A DNA stretch of 64,000 bases from an uncultured Pelagibacteraceae bacterium. GTDB lineage: Bacteria > Pseudomonadota > Alphaproteobacteria > Pelagibacterales > Pelagibacteraceae. The position numbers were made by a program, and so were the translations under genes. Shown one piece after another: positions 1 through 9,385 of the stretch. The notes beneath the pieces are model-generated. The model saw only the letters and a program-made list of their open reading frames with translations, did not search any database and was not told the DNA's origin. Numbering within the stretch: the stretch's first letter is position 1; each line of letters starts with the position of its first letter. The stretch spans positions 1-64,000 of the forward strand of contig CACDZM010000006.1 of the NCBI GenBank assembly GCA_902557215.1, written 5' to 3'.

Positions 1-1
1 T

Positions 2-622
2 GATAAAAAAAGAAAAAAACTCTTAACTATTTCAGCGTTACTTAAAAATAATTATAATGTTGCAAATGTATCCGTTTTAAAAGGACCTTGTTTAGCTAAA
101 GAATTAGCAAGAAAAAATAAAACAAGCGTGGTAGTAGCAAATAAGAATATCAAAGTTGCTAAATGGATTGGAAAACAAATATCTACCAAATACTATCGAG
201 CTGAATTTTCTAAAGATGTTATTGGAGTAGAAATTTGCTCAGCAATAAAAAATATATATGCAATGGTAATAGGATCAGGTCAAAATTTTAACACTGCATC
301 AGACTTATTCCAAAAAAGTGTGAATGAGATGAAATTTTTAATAAAATATTTTAAAGGAGATGAATCGACGATATTAGGGCTTGCTGGTATTGGTGATTTA
401 TATGTGAGTGCTGTGGGTGGAAGGAATAGTAAAATGGGAGATTTTTTGGGTAAAGGTTTTACATTTGCAGCAGCTAAAAAAAAGTTTATGCCAAAAGATA
501 CAGTCGAAGGTGAGCAATTAGCTAGAGAAATTGCTCCTTATATTTTAAAAAAAATTAATAAAAAAAATATACCGTTGATGGCTCATTTGCTAAAGACGAT
601 ACTATATAATAAAAAAATTTAG
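2..622 (+). CDS. gpsA: Glycerol-3-phosphate dehydrogenase [NAD(P)+], C-terminal part (cut by window edge)
   Basis: The reading frame is already open at base 2, so the N-terminal Rossmann half lies outside the window and 206 residues remain. The first internal start, GTG at 128, is not the true start, because the frame before it encodes a recognisable GpsA stretch (GPCLAKELA, then TSVVVAN). Further on come EICSAIKNIYA, which contains the family's substrate-site lysine, and GLAGIGDLYVSA. The enzyme makes sn-glycerol 3-phosphate from dihydroxyacetone phosphate for phospholipids, in the cytoplasm. Its last bases overlap the end of a tiny minus-strand ORF. I am confident of the family; a divergent paralogue is possible. 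Confidence 0.85.
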   Translation, partial: DKKRKKLLTISALLKNNYNVANVSVLKGPCLAKELARKNKTSVVVANKNIKVAKWIGKQISTKYYRAEFSKDVIGVEICSAIKNIYAMVIGSGQNFNTASDLFQKSVNEMKFLIKYFKGDESTILGLAGIGDLYVSAVGGRNSKMGDFLGKGFTFAAAKKKFMPKDTVEGEQLAREIAPYILKKINKKNIPLMAHLLKTILYNKKI

Positions 623-702
623 CCGATTAGAAAGTTATTTTCTACAAGCAACCCTATGATAATTCCAACCAGTAATGCAAAAATTAACTTTTTTTTGTCC
701 AC
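619..702 (-). CDS. Possible 27-residue single-pass membrane peptide after livM
   Basis: A GTG-initiated frame starts three bases after the livM stop codon. It encodes a lysine-rich start (VDKKK) followed by an uninterrupted hydrophobic run of about 16 residues and a short polar tail. That is the shape of a one-helix membrane peptide with its N-terminus inside. The position directly behind livM suggests translational coupling to the transporter operon. It overlaps the gpsA stop tail-to-tail. No family is recognised. It could be chance in A+T-rich DNA, so confidence is moderate to low. Confidence 0.4.
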   Translation of the reverse strand: MDKKKLIFALLVGIIIGLLVENNFLIG

Positions 703-705
703 TTA

Positions 706-1770
706 TTAGGTTTTTTTACTAAGAGAAGACTTTAAATTTGTTGATGAAGGAATTTTTGTCTTCCATTTTTGTTTGATGTTTTCCCAAAGTTTAGCCATCC
801 CTAAAGGCTCATAAATCATAAAAATAATCATCAATCCACCAAATATCACTTGTTCTATAGAAGATATAATTGTTGCGTCAATTGCACCATGAAATACATT
901 GTTACCAATTGCGTTTAAGAGAACGGGAAAAAGTAGGATAAATGCTGCACCAATAAATGCGCCATTAATTGTGCCAAGCCCACCTAAAATACACATAAAT
1001 AATATTTTAAAAGATAGTTTAATATCAAAAGCAACTGGCTCTAAAGATTTAAGATAACAAAATGCAAAAAGTGCACCTGCAACACCACAATAAAATGCAC
1101 TAATAGCAAATGCTTGTACCTTTGTTCTCAATAATGAAACTCCCATTGACTCTGCAGCGATATCCATATCTCTAACTGCCATCCAATTCCTACCAGTGCT
1201 GCCTCTGGCCATGTTCATCGCCAGTAAAGTTAAAACTGTGGTAACTGCCAAACACACAAAATACATAGCTAATGGAGTTGTAAATGGTTTTCCTAAGATA
1301 ACTATGTCTTGGGCAGTTATAATTCCTGATGAGTCATAGTTTTTAAACCAACCAAATTTATCTATCATCCATATAATGAAAAACTGCGAGGCTAGTGTCG
1401 CCACCATAAGATAAATTCCTCTCACCTTAAGACTTGGTAGACCGAACAAAATTCCAAAAGCTGCAGCAATTAAACCTGATACTATTAGAGAACCTACAAA
1501 ACCTAGATCAGGTACTCGCAAAATAAGATTAAACATAGCAAAAGCGCCTGCAGCCATAAAACCAGCTGCACCTAAAGCTAACTGTCCTGTATAACCCATA
1601 ACAATTTGTTGTCCAATTGTGGCTAGAGCTAAACAAAGCCAAGGAATTAATATAGAAGTGTACCAATATTCTGTTGTAATAAATGTTGGTATTACTAATA
1701 CACTTAGAACCATGCAAACAGCTAAGTTAATCAGGTCTTTTTTTGTATAAGTCATAAAAACTGGTTTCAT
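706..1770 (-). CDS. livM: Branched-chain amino acid-type ABC transporter permease, LivM family
   Basis: This 354-residue integral membrane protein has about nine or ten hydrophobic segments. The family's cytoplasmic coupling loop is visible at about residues 194-235 (RNWMAVRDMDIAAESMGVSL, then an alanine-rich helix), followed by GGLGTINGAFIGAA near 263-276. It forms the translocation channel together with the LivH-like protein encoded just upstream; the gap is 3 bp. It is the last large gene of a five-gene minus-strand operon. The family imports leucine/isoleucine/valine, but relatives carry urea, amides or other small solutes, so the substrate is open. Confidence 0.9.
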   Translation of the reverse strand: MKPVFMTYTKKDLINLAVCMVLSVLVIPTFITTEYWYTSILIPWLCLALATIGQQIVMGYTGQLALGAAGFMAAGAFAMFNLILRVPDLGFVGSLIVSGLIAAAFGILFGLPSLKVRGIYLMVATLASQFFIIWMIDKFGWFKNYDSSGIITAQDIVILGKPFTTPLAMYFVCLAVTTVLTLLAMNMARGSTGRNWMAVRDMDIAAESMGVSLLRTKVQAFAISAFYCGVAGALFAFCYLKSLEPVAFDIKLSFKILFMCILGGLGTINGAFIGAAFILLFPVLLNAIGNNVFHGAIDATIISSIEQVIFGGLMIIFMIYEPLGMAKLWENIKQKWKTKIPSSTNLKSSLSKKT

Positions 1771-1773
1771 AAA

Positions 1774-2682
1774 TTAAACTCTCCTAATAATTTTTTCTCC
1801 AAATAAACCTTCTGGTCTATATAATAAAAAGAAAATTGCTAATACGTAAGGAGCCCAACCTTCAATAGCACCTCCAAAGAATGGCCCAATGTATACTTCT
1901 AATACTTTTTCTACTGCACCAATAATTAAACCTCCGATAATTGCTCCTGGAATAGATGAAAAACCACCTATAATTAATACTGGCAAAGCTTTTAAAGCTA
2001 AGTCAACAAGAGCAAATTGGACACCTGCTCTTGCACCCCACATACATCCTGCAACCAAAGCTACAACCCCCGCAGCAGACCAAACTAATAACATAATATG
2101 TTTTAAGGGAATTCCTATTGAACTAGCGGCACCTGCATCATCTGCAACAGCTCTCAAACCAAGACCAATTTTTGTATATTTGAATAGAAGGAACAAACCA
2201 ATAATCATAATAGCAGCCACAACTCCTGCAGTAATATCAAGAGCACTAATAAATAATTTTAAGTTGTCAGCAATCCACGGTACTGGAAAATCTCCTATAC
2301 CTAAATCTAATCTTCTTACCTCTACTCCCCATGCTGCTTGAGCCAAGCCTTCTAAAACATATCCTAGACCGATTGTGGCCATTAGCACTGTGTCTTCGCT
2401 GGCATTCATGAGAGGTCTTAAAACAAATCTTTCAGTGCACAAGCCAACCACTACCATCAAAAGGGCAGCCAAAATAAATGCAAGTACGAAAGGTATATTG
2501 AAGTCTTGCATAAATCCAACAAAAGCAAGAACTGAGAAGAAAACCATAGCCCCTTGTGAGAAGTTAAACGTCGCTGAAGCTTTAAAAATTAGAACAAATC
2601 CTAAAGCTACTAATGAATACATCGTTCCAGCAAGCAGACCGCCAACCAAAACTTCCATAAAAAATAATAATTCATCAACCAT
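1774..2682 (-). CDS. livH: Branched-chain amino acid-type ABC transporter permease, LivH family
   Basis: A 302-residue membrane protein matching the usual LivH length. It begins with a hydrophobic segment containing GTMYSLVALGFVLIFKAS, typical of LivH N-termini. The coupling loop (GLGLRAVADDAGAASSIGIP) sits near residues 173-192, and GGFSSIPGAIIGG lies near 239-251. It pairs with LivM to make the inner-membrane pore. Its gene lies between livG and livM with gaps of 9 and 3 bp, so the set is co-transcribed. Confidence 0.9.
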   Translation of the reverse strand: MVDELLFFMEVLVGGLLAGTMYSLVALGFVLIFKASATFNFSQGAMVFFSVLAFVGFMQDFNIPFVLAFILAALLMVVVGLCTERFVLRPLMNASEDTVLMATIGLGYVLEGLAQAAWGVEVRRLDLGIGDFPVPWIADNLKLFISALDITAGVVAAIMIIGLFLLFKYTKIGLGLRAVADDAGAASSIGIPLKHIMLLVWSAAGVVALVAGCMWGARAGVQFALVDLALKALPVLIIGGFSSIPGAIIGGLIIGAVEKVLEVYIGPFFGGAIEGWAPYVLAIFFLLYRPEGLFGEKIIRRV

Positions 2683-2691
2683 ATATTTATC

Positions 2692-3486
2692 CTAGTGTTC
2701 TACTCCTAAATAAGCGTCTATTACTTTTTGATTTGATCTTACTTCATCAGGCGTACCATCGCCAATAACTTTACCATAATCAAGCACTACAACTCTGTCT
2801 GATATATCCATAACTACTCCCATATCATGCTCAATAAGAACCATAGTTGTGCCGAGTTCATCATTTACTTTTAAAATGAATCTACACATGTCCCTTTTTT
2901 CTTCTACATTCATTCCGGCCATAGGCTCATCTAGTAAAATTACAGATGAGTCAGTTGCGAGAGCACGACCTAATTCTACTTTCTTTTGTAATCCGTAAGG
3001 AAGTTTTCCAACTGGTGTATCTTTAATATCTTCTATTTCTAAAAAACTGATTATTTCTTCAGATCTTTCTCTATTAATCTTTTCTTCTTTTTTAACTTTA
3101 GGTAGTTGAAAAGCAACCTCAAGAAAATTTGTTTTCGTGTGAAGCTTTCGGCCTACTAAAATATTATCCAGAACTGACATTCTTTTAAATAGAGCTAAGT
3201 TTTGAAATGTTCTAGAAAGGCCCATTTGTGCCATGAGATTGGGAGTAATATTTGGAATTTCTTTTCCTTTAAAAGAAACAGTTCCTTGTTGAGGTTTATA
3301 AATTCCATTTATACAATTCAGCATCGAGCTTTTTCCAGCTCCATTAGGTCCTATTATAGCTCTAACTTCATGCTCAAGTACATCGAACGAGGTATCGGTT
3401 ATTGCTTTAACACCACCAAAAGAAAGAGAGATATTTTTTACCTCTAATATTGGTTTACCTATTTTAAATTTTCTCTCAATCGCCAT
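2692..3486 (-). CDS. livG: ABC transporter ATP-binding protein, LivG family
   Basis: A 264-residue ATPase. The Walker A motif GPNGAGKSS is at about residues 46-54, the Q-loop region is RTFQN, and the Walker B is VILLDEPMAG with the switch histidine in LIEHDMGVV. The signature motif is the LivG-type variant LPYGLQKKVELGRAL rather than LSGGQ. It drives uptake with the LivF-like ATPase encoded 2 bp upstream. The GMNVEE sequence after Walker B is characteristic of LivG. Cytoplasmic face of the inner membrane. Confidence 0.92.
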   Translation of the reverse strand: MAIERKFKIGKPILEVKNISLSFGGVKAITDTSFDVLEHEVRAIIGPNGAGKSSMLNCINGIYKPQQGTVSFKGKEIPNITPNLMAQMGLSRTFQNLALFKRMSVLDNILVGRKLHTKTNFLEVAFQLPKVKKEEKINRERSEEIISFLEIEDIKDTPVGKLPYGLQKKVELGRALATDSSVILLDEPMAGMNVEEKRDMCRFILKVNDELGTTMVLIEHDMGVVMDISDRVVVLDYGKVIGDGTPDEVRSNQKVIDAYLGVEH

Positions 3487-3488
3487 CT

Positions 3489-4304
3489 TTAATTAATTTT
3501 TTTCTTTGTTAAGCTTTCTTCTTTAAGTACATCTCTAAAATTTTTTCTACCTTTTTTTGAAATACCTAAATATAATTCTTTCACCTGATCATTACTCAAT
3601 AAACTTTGGGCTGTACCATCTAACATAACTCTTCCTGTTTCAATAATGTAGCCGTAATCTGAATTTTTTAGTGCAACATTGGTATTCTGTTCAGCAAGTA
3701 AAATACTAACTCCTTCTTTCTGATTTAGCTCTTTAACAATGTTAAAAATCTCCGCTACTAATTGTGGTGCTAAACCCATTGTAGGTTCATCTAAAAGTAG
3801 CATCTTAGGCTTAGCCATCATGGCTCTTGCAACCGCTATCATTTGTTGTTCTCCACCTGATGTAAACGCGGCTTGGCTTTTTCTTCTTTCCTTTAATCTA
3901 ATAAAATAAGTATATATTTTTTCTAATTCTTGATTGATATCACCTTTTGATAATTTTCTTGAGTATGCCCCAGCAATAATATTTTCTTCAACAGTGAGGT
4001 GGCCAAAACATCTTCTGCCCTCTAATACTTGAACCATGCCAAGCCCAACCATTTGTGAAGGATTTTGTTTCTCAATTGAGGTGCCATCATATTCTATTGT
4101 ACCTTTCGTTACTTTACCTCTTTCTGAGGCTAGCATAGTTGAAACCGCTTTTAATGTTGTACTCTTACCCGCTCCATTTGCTCCAAGTAGTGCTACTACT
4201 TTTCCCTTTGGCACTTTTAATGAAACATCATGTAGAGCTAAAATAACATTATCATATGTTACTTCGATATTTTTAATATCAAGTATGTTGGTTGAAGTGT
4301 TCAT
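3489..4304 (-). CDS. livF: ABC transporter ATP-binding protein, LivF family
   Basis: A 271-residue ATPase with Walker A GANGAGKSTT at about residues 41-50, signature TSGGEQQMIAVARA and Walker B MLLLDEPTMGLAP. These are LivF hallmarks. The C-terminus runs about 20 residues beyond the usual LivF end and is basic (from GRKNFRD onward), a small family oddity. A hairpin separates it from the binding-protein gene upstream, so its expression may be stepped down relative to that gene. Confidence 0.92.
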   Translation of the reverse strand: MNTSTNILDIKNIEVTYDNVILALHDVSLKVPKGKVVALLGANGAGKSTTLKAVSTMLASERGKVTKGTIEYDGTSIEKQNPSQMVGLGMVQVLEGRRCFGHLTVEENIIAGAYSRKLSKGDINQELEKIYTYFIRLKERRKSQAAFTSGGEQQMIAVARAMMAKPKMLLLDEPTMGLAPQLVAEIFNIVKELNQKEGVSILLAEQNTNVALKNSDYGYIIETGRVMLDGTAQSLLSNDQVKELYLGISKKGRKNFRDVLKEESLTKKKIN

Positions 4305-4344
4305 TAAATTTTTTTCTATTACGTTTATATTAAATTTTATTTAA

Positions 4345-4413
4345 AGGGGGAGTTAAAATAATTTGATTAACTAACTCCCCCTCCAATCGATATTAATTTA
4401 TCTCTAAATTAAT
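4345..4413 (-). terminator. Double hairpin after the binding-protein stop codon
   Basis: Two perfect inverted repeats follow the stop codon of the binding-protein gene on the minus strand. The first is 9 bp with a 4-base loop (4392-4400 with 4405-4413). The second is 11 bp, unusually G+C-rich for this genome (4345-4355 with 4372-4382), with a 16-base loop. A T-rich but interrupted tract follows. This looks like a leaky terminator or mRNA-stabilising element, letting the binding protein be made in excess over the membrane subunits. Confidence 0.75.
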
Positions 4414-5753
4414 TATCCGCATTTTTTCGGTGTAATATTGTTTTCTTTAGCAAATTTCGCTGCAGAGTCCTCAACTAGACCTCTTATAAATGCAGGATCG
4501 CCTGGAGCTTCCCAACCAGTTACCTGATTGAATTTTGTTCCATCCCACTGCATTACAGCAAATTTACCGGCACCTTCATGGTTTGCACATGAAATAGCAA
4601 ATGGAGCTAACATTCCTCCAACTCCAAGTTCAGTAAGTCTAGCTTCAGTCATGTTTAATGCTTCATAACCATCTCTAAACTCTGCACCAGTTACTGCTTT
4701 ACCAACTTTGTTATGCATTTTTTGAGCATTTCTTAACGCTTCAATCCACATAACTGCAGCACCTAGTCCTCTATTCCAGTAAACTGAACCAATCCTATTT
4801 GGATCAGCCAAGTTACCTTTTCCAGCACCGTATACTTTGTCTTTGATGTCTTTAACCAATGGATATTCTCCTGGTAAAGCATTAGCAACAGCATAAGTTC
4901 CCTTAGCTGCATCACCTGCTGGATACATATCCTCTTCGGCAGCACCAAATGTTACGTACATCATTCTATCTCTTGGGAAATTAATTCTAGCAGCATTAGT
5001 CATTGCTGTTGAATTCATTCCAGAACCTGCTCCCCAGAAAGTAACCCAATCAGGTTTTTCTTTTCTGATTTGCAGCCACTGAGATTGTTGTTCCAGACCT
5101 GGAGGTGGGATTGATATTTCAATCAACTCAACTCCCCAGTCATTACAAATTTTTCTCATAGCTGGTAATGGCTCTCTTCCGTAAGCAGAGTCAATGTGTA
5201 AGTGAACGATTTTTTTACCTTTCATCTTATCGATTCCGCCTTCGATTTGTGCCATAAATTTTAATTTAACAGCTATTTGTGACCAGTAGTGACTTGCAGC
5301 ATTAAATACCCAAGGCCAAACTCTTCCATCAGCACCGTCAGTTCTTCCATAACCATATTGAGCTAAAACAACATTGTCTTTAGCCATACGGTTAATTACA
5401 GCGTATGCTCCTGGTGTTCCTAAAGTATCAAACACTACTATTCTTTGACCATCTTTTTCTAAAAGTCTTTGGTAACATTCTACTGTTTTAACAGCGTTAT
5501 ATTCCGTCTCACACTCTTGCCATGTAAGCATTACTCCGTTTACTCCACCTGTCATGTTTACATAGTTCATGTAATCAATTTGAGCCCCGTAGTAACCAGT
5601 ACCCATTGCTGAGTAAGGTCCGACACGACTACTTGCTACTGGAAAATATTGCGTTTCAGCAGCAGATACACTTTGAGGTAAAGTAAGTGAAGAAAATAAA
5701 GCGATAACTACCGTTAGAGTAGAAGTTAGCCTTTTAATCATTTTTGCTAACAT
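4413..5753 (-). CDS. Periplasmic substrate-binding protein of a Liv-type ABC transporter
   Basis: A 446-residue type I periplasmic binding protein. The start at 5753 was chosen because AGGAGG lies eight bases upstream and the protein then begins with a signal peptide (MLAKMIKRLTSTL, hydrophobic core, cleavage near VSAAET). An in-frame ATG at 5786 has no such support. The sequence resembles LivJ/UrtA-like receptors (GVNGVMLTWQECETEYN near the start, a late AGKFAVMQWDGTKF) but is longer than LivJ. First gene of the operon, and the one that sets substrate specificity. I cannot tell the ligand from sequence. Confidence 0.88.
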   Translation of the reverse strand: MLAKMIKRLTSTLTVVIALFSSLTLPQSVSAAETQYFPVASSRVGPYSAMGTGYYGAQIDYMNYVNMTGGVNGVMLTWQECETEYNAVKTVECYQRLLEKDGQRIVVFDTLGTPGAYAVINRMAKDNVVLAQYGYGRTDGADGRVWPWVFNAASHYWSQIAVKLKFMAQIEGGIDKMKGKKIVHLHIDSAYGREPLPAMRKICNDWGVELIEISIPPPGLEQQSQWLQIRKEKPDWVTFWGAGSGMNSTAMTNAARINFPRDRMMYVTFGAAEEDMYPAGDAAKGTYAVANALPGEYPLVKDIKDKVYGAGKGNLADPNRIGSVYWNRGLGAAVMWIEALRNAQKMHNKVGKAVTGAEFRDGYEALNMTEARLTELGVGGMLAPFAISCANHEGAGKFAVMQWDGTKFNQVTGWEAPGDPAFIRGLVEDSAAKFAKENNITPKKCG

Positions 5754-5873
5754 TATTCCTCCCTTATGTTTAGTTATGTTAAACATTCTAATAAGCTATA
5801 ATCTAACCACATAGCTAAGGTTTCTGCAATTAATAATCATTATTAACAAGTGAAACAAAATCGTCACATATAA

Positions 5874-5900
5874 TTAACAATTACAACTTGAGATTGTTAA
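5874..5900. promoter_or_regulatory. Inverted repeat in divergent promoter region
   Basis: TTAACAAT at 5874-5881 is repeated in inverted orientation at 5893-5900 with an 11-base spacer. It lies between the divergently transcribed binding-protein gene and the amidotransferase gene, a place where a dimeric regulator could control either. A second short palindrome, AATAATCATTATT, is at about 5833-5845. No regulator can be named. Confidence 0.4.
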
Positions 5901-5965
5901 ATAATTTTTAAATAGGAATTATTTTTTAAGAAATTTATAAAAGTTTAATAAATAATAGAAATTAA

Positions 5966-6748
5966 ATGAAAAAAATTTTAATAGTGGAGGGTAATACAGC
6001 AGAAGAGAATGGAAGTTTCAAAGAAGCGGGTATTAAAACCCACACTGAAAGTTTAAAGGAAAGTCTAGAATACCTCGATAAAGAATTAATCTTAGAAGTT
6101 ATAAATCCCTCATCAGATAAAAATATTCAAGTTTTCATTGATAAGCTAAATTCATACGATGGATTAATATGGGGAGGGAGCAGCCTTAACATTTATAACG
6201 ATACTCCAGAGATCAGAAGACAAATTGAATTTATGAAAAAATGTCAAAATAAAGTTAAAAATATTTTAGGAATTTGCTGGGGCATGCAAGTGGCTGTAAC
6301 TGCTGCAGGAGGTCAGGTAAAAAAAGCTAACACATCTCATGTTGGTATCGCAAAAGAAATCAAGATAAATGATTACGGTTTAAAGCATCCATTATATAAG
6401 GATAAAGAAAAAAGATTTAATTCTCCTGCTTTTAATTATGACGAAGTTGTGAAAATACCTGAAAACGGTATTTGTCTTGCATCAAATAAAGTTAATAAAG
6501 TCCAAAGTTTGTATTTTCAAATAAATAAAACTAGAGTTTGGGGTTTGCAATATCACCCTGAAATAACTTATGAAAAAATGATAAGTTTGATTAATTTTAG
6601 AAGAAAAAGATTAATTGAATATAGAAAAATATTCAAAAATGAAAATGATCTCGAAAATCACATATCTTTTATTGAAAAAGAAATTCAGACCACAGTCAAA
6701 GAAAAAAAAATGTTAGAACTTAAAAATTGGCTTAAAGAATTAAATTAA
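5966..6748 (+). CDS. Class I glutamine amidotransferase-like protein (GuaA-type GATase domain)
   Basis: A 260-residue stand-alone glutaminase-type domain. The nucleophile elbow GICWGMQ puts the catalytic cysteine at residue 104, and QYHPEIT supplies His197 and Glu199, so the triad looks complete. Family members hydrolyse glutamine and pass ammonia to a partner, or act as gamma-glutamyl hydrolases. No synthase partner is adjacent: it is transcribed alone and overlaps the end of fhs by 4 bp. The C-terminal 60 residues are charged and probably helical. The actual substrate is unknown. Confidence 0.75.
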   Translation: MKKILIVEGNTAEENGSFKEAGIKTHTESLKESLEYLDKELILEVINPSSDKNIQVFIDKLNSYDGLIWGGSSLNIYNDTPEIRRQIEFMKKCQNKVKNILGICWGMQVAVTAAGGQVKKANTSHVGIAKEIKINDYGLKHPLYKDKEKRFNSPAFNYDEVVKIPENGICLASNKVNKVQSLYFQINKTRVWGLQYHPEITYEKMISLINFRRKRLIEYRKIFKNENDLENHISFIEKEIQTTVKEKKMLELKNWLKELN

Positions 6749-8430
6749 AATAAACCTTCAATTTGGCCTTTTTGATTTAATTTAATAGTATTAGCGGCGG
6801 GTTTTCTTGGCAATCCTGGCATTGTCATTATTGATCCACATATGACTACCACAAATTCTGCTCCTGAGGATAATCTTACTTCTCTTATTGGTATCTCATG
6901 ATTTGAGGGGGCACCTTTGAGTTTGGGGTCTGTTGAAAAACTAAATTGAGTTTTTGCAATACAAACTGGTAAATTTCCATGACCATTATCTTCAAAAACT
7001 TTTAATTGTTCTTTGACTTTATCATCAGCTGTTATTTTGCCAGCCTTATATATTTGTTTAGCAATTAACTCTATTTTATCCCAAAGTTTAAGATTGCTAT
7101 TATATAAAAATTTAAATTTATTTTTGTTATTTTTGCAGACTTTAACAACTTTTTTTGCAAGATCTTTGGTCCCATTTCCACCTTTAGCCCAATGCTTGCA
7201 TTCACTTACTTCAACTTTATTTTTTTTACAAAAATTTAAAACAGTTTTAATCTCCTTTTTTGTATCTAGCGCAAAATGATTTATGGCTACTATTGGTTCT
7301 AAACCAAATTTTTTTATGTTTGTTATATGCCTTTCCAAGTTTACCAATCCTTTCTCTAACGCCGATATATCTTCTTTTTTTAAGTCTTCTTTTTCAACGC
7401 CCCCATGCATTTTTAATGCTCTTATTGTTGCAACAATTACCACACAGCTAGGGCTTAACCCTGCTTTCCTGCATTTTATATTTAAAAACTTTTCTGCACC
7501 AAGATCTGCACCAAATCCTGCTTCAGTAACTACATAATCAGATAATTTTAATGCAGATTTTGTTGCAATCACTGAATTGCACCCGTGGGCAATGTTTGCA
7601 AATGGACCTCCATGAATAATTGCGGGATTATTTTCTAAACTTTGAGTCACATTTGGTCTGATCGCCTCTTTTAGTAAAACTGTCATAGGACCATGAGCAT
7701 TAATATCTCTTGCATAAAGTGGGCTCCCTTTTTTATCGTATGCAAAAGTAATATTACCAATTCTTTTTTCTAAATCTTTTAAATCGTTAGATAGACAAAA
7801 AATTGCCATTACCTCTGATGCAACTGTTATGTCGAAACCATCAACTCTTTTGAAATCCTTAGCGACTCCACTAGTATTAATATCAATAAATCTAAGTGCG
7901 CGGTCATTCATATCCATTACACGTTTCCAAACAATCCTATTTTCATCTATGTTAAGTTTATTTCCCCAATAAATGTGATTATCAATCATAGCCGACAATA
8001 AATTATGCGCTGAAGTAATCGCGTGAAAATCACCTGTAAAATGTAAATTTATTTGCTCCATAGGAACCACTTGAGCATATCCTCCTCCAGCTGCACCACC
8101 TTTCATTCCAAATGAAGGACCTAAACTTGGTTCTCTTAAACATACAATAGATTTTTTTCCAATTTTATTTAACCCGTCGTTTAATCCAACTGAAGTAGTG
8201 GTTTTGCCTTCACCTGCTGGGGTAGGTGTTATAGCGGTCACTAAAATTAATTTACCATCTTTTTTTTTCTTTATTTTTTCTAGAAATTCAAAATTTATTT
8301 TTGCAATATGTCTACCCATTGGACTAAATGCACTACTTTTGTCTGGAACATTAATTTTAGCTAGAATTTTACTTATTGGCTTCATCTTAGCTTTTCTAGC
8401 TATTTCTATATCTGATTTAACTTTTGCCAT
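6745..8430 (-). CDS. fhs: Formate-tetrahydrofolate ligase (10-formyl-THF synthetase)
   Basis: A 561-residue protein of the usual Fhs length. The ATP-binding loop [12 protein letters not shown] is at about residues 69-80, followed by [23 protein letters not shown], the most conserved block of the family. It interconverts formate + THF + ATP with 10-formyl-THF. In SAR11 this can release formate and ATP at the end of methyl-group oxidation, or feed purine synthesis. The one-carbon genes at 14-24 kb and the purine genes at 11-13 and 59-64 kb are its functional partners. Single gene, convergent with its neighbour. Confidence 0.97.
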   Translation of the reverse strand: MAKVKSDIEIARKAKMKPISKILAKINVPDKSSAFSPMGRHIAKINFEFLEKIKKKKDGKLILVTAITPTPAGEGKTTTSVGLNDGLNKIGKKSIVCLREPSLGPSFGMKGGAAGGGYAQVVPMEQINLHFTGDFHAITSAHNLLSAMIDNHIYWGNKLNIDENRIVWKRVMDMNDRALRFIDINTSGVAKDFKRVDGFDITVASEVMAIFCLSNDLKDLEKRIGNITFAYDKKGSPLYARDINAHGPMTVLLKEAIRPNVTQSLENNPAIIHGGPFANIAHGCNSVIATKSALKLSDYVVTEAGFGADLGAEKFLNIKCRKAGLSPSCVVIVATIRALKMHGGVEKEDLKKEDISALEKGLVNLERHITNIKKFGLEPIVAINHFALDTKKEIKTVLNFCKKNKVEVSECKHWAKGGNGTKDLAKKVVKVCKNNKNKFKFLYNSNLKLWDKIELIAKQIYKAGKITADDKVKEQLKVFEDNGHGNLPVCIAKTQFSFSTDPKLKGAPSNHEIPIREVRLSSGAEFVVVICGSIMTMPGLPRKPAANTIKLNQKGQIEGLF

Positions 8431-8499
8431 TTTGTATTTTTTATAAAGATATTTGATTAGTATATCTTTTTAGTGTTTTTGAAAATATATTATTATTTT

Positions 8500-9348
8500 T
8501 TAGTTTCTTGTGGCAATATAAACACCTATAGTTGCTATAATAAATCCCAGGATATCTAAATAAGTTAATTTTTCATTTAAGAAAAACCATGCCAAAAAAG
8601 CAGATGTAGATGGTATTAAAAAAAATATAGATACAGTTTTACTTGCTGAGTTTTTTTTAATTAAAAACATTAAAATTGTAAATGCTCCAAATGAAACAAG
8701 AAATATTTGGTGGCTCATTGCTAATAGAAATGTCTTTGTAAAATTAATATATGGTTCAACAAAAAATATAATTATAAGAACATGAAATAAACAACCTCCA
8801 GATGCTTGATAAAAATTGCTTACAGCTAAAGGCATATTCTTACTTAATTTTTTTTGCCAAATTGTAGATAAAGTAATTGAAATTAAGGATATTATTGTTG
8901 CAATCAGTCCTAAAAGTGGAATTTTAGAGCCTAAATCTATTCCTAAAACTAAGGATGCACCTACAAATCCTAACAAAACACCTATCCATTGTTTTAAATT
9001 TACCTTCTCATTCAGTATTGGCCCACTCAATATATTTGTTAAAATAGGTTGAAGAGTTACTATCAAAGCAGCAATCCCCGTTGGCATTCCGATAGAAATT
9101 GAATAAAACACACCCCCTAAATAAAGTCCGTGAAAAAGAACTCCACTAAAAATAGTTTCCATTAAATTCTTTTTATTTACAGCTAAGGACTGATTTGAAT
9201 ACAGGGAAAAGATATAAAAACCTATTGCTACAAAAAAAAACCTAAAAGCTAGTGCAGCAAAAGGATCACTATGATCTACAATTGGTTTAGTTGTAATAAA
9301 TGCAGATGACCATAAAAAAACAAATATGATTGGAAAAACTCTGATCAT
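8500..9348 (-). CDS. EamA-family (drug/metabolite) transporter
   Basis: A 282-residue membrane protein with about ten hydrophobic helices arranged as two EamA repeats. The first begins at the N-terminus (FLWSSAFITTKPIVD) and the second around residue 150. The characteristic GEP/LNEK-type helix ends are present (GPILNEKVNLKQWIG and FFLNEKLTYLDILG). These proteins export amino acids or other metabolites, or import nucleotide sugars. Nothing here fixes the substrate. Transcribed alone on the minus strand, about 70 bp from the fhs start. Confidence 0.85.
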   Translation of the reverse strand: MIRVFPIIFVFLWSSAFITTKPIVDHSDPFAALAFRFFFVAIGFYIFSLYSNQSLAVNKKNLMETIFSGVLFHGLYLGGVFYSISIGMPTGIAALIVTLQPILTNILSGPILNEKVNLKQWIGVLLGFVGASLVLGIDLGSKIPLLGLIATIISLISITLSTIWQKKLSKNMPLAVSNFYQASGGCLFHVLIIIFFVEPYINFTKTFLLAMSHQIFLVSFGAFTILMFLIKKNSASKTVSIFFLIPSTSAFLAWFFLNEKLTYLDILGFIIATIGVYIATRN

Positions 9349-9385
9349 TTAAAATTTTTAGATTAAAATCTATTATTTTCCAATA

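Noticed and set aside
1889-2695. Long plus-strand frames opposite livH (150 and 106 codons)
   Set aside because: They lie wholly antisense to a clear LivH gene; sequence is low-complexity and proline/threonine-rich, as expected of a shadow frame.
4413-5786. Binding-protein start at 5786
   Set aside because: It adds eleven residues ahead of the signal peptide, whereas 5753 has AGGAGG at proper distance.
7013-7537. Plus-strand frames opposite fhs
   Set aside because: Antisense to a highly conserved enzyme; composition is leucine/phenylalanine-rich with no domain.
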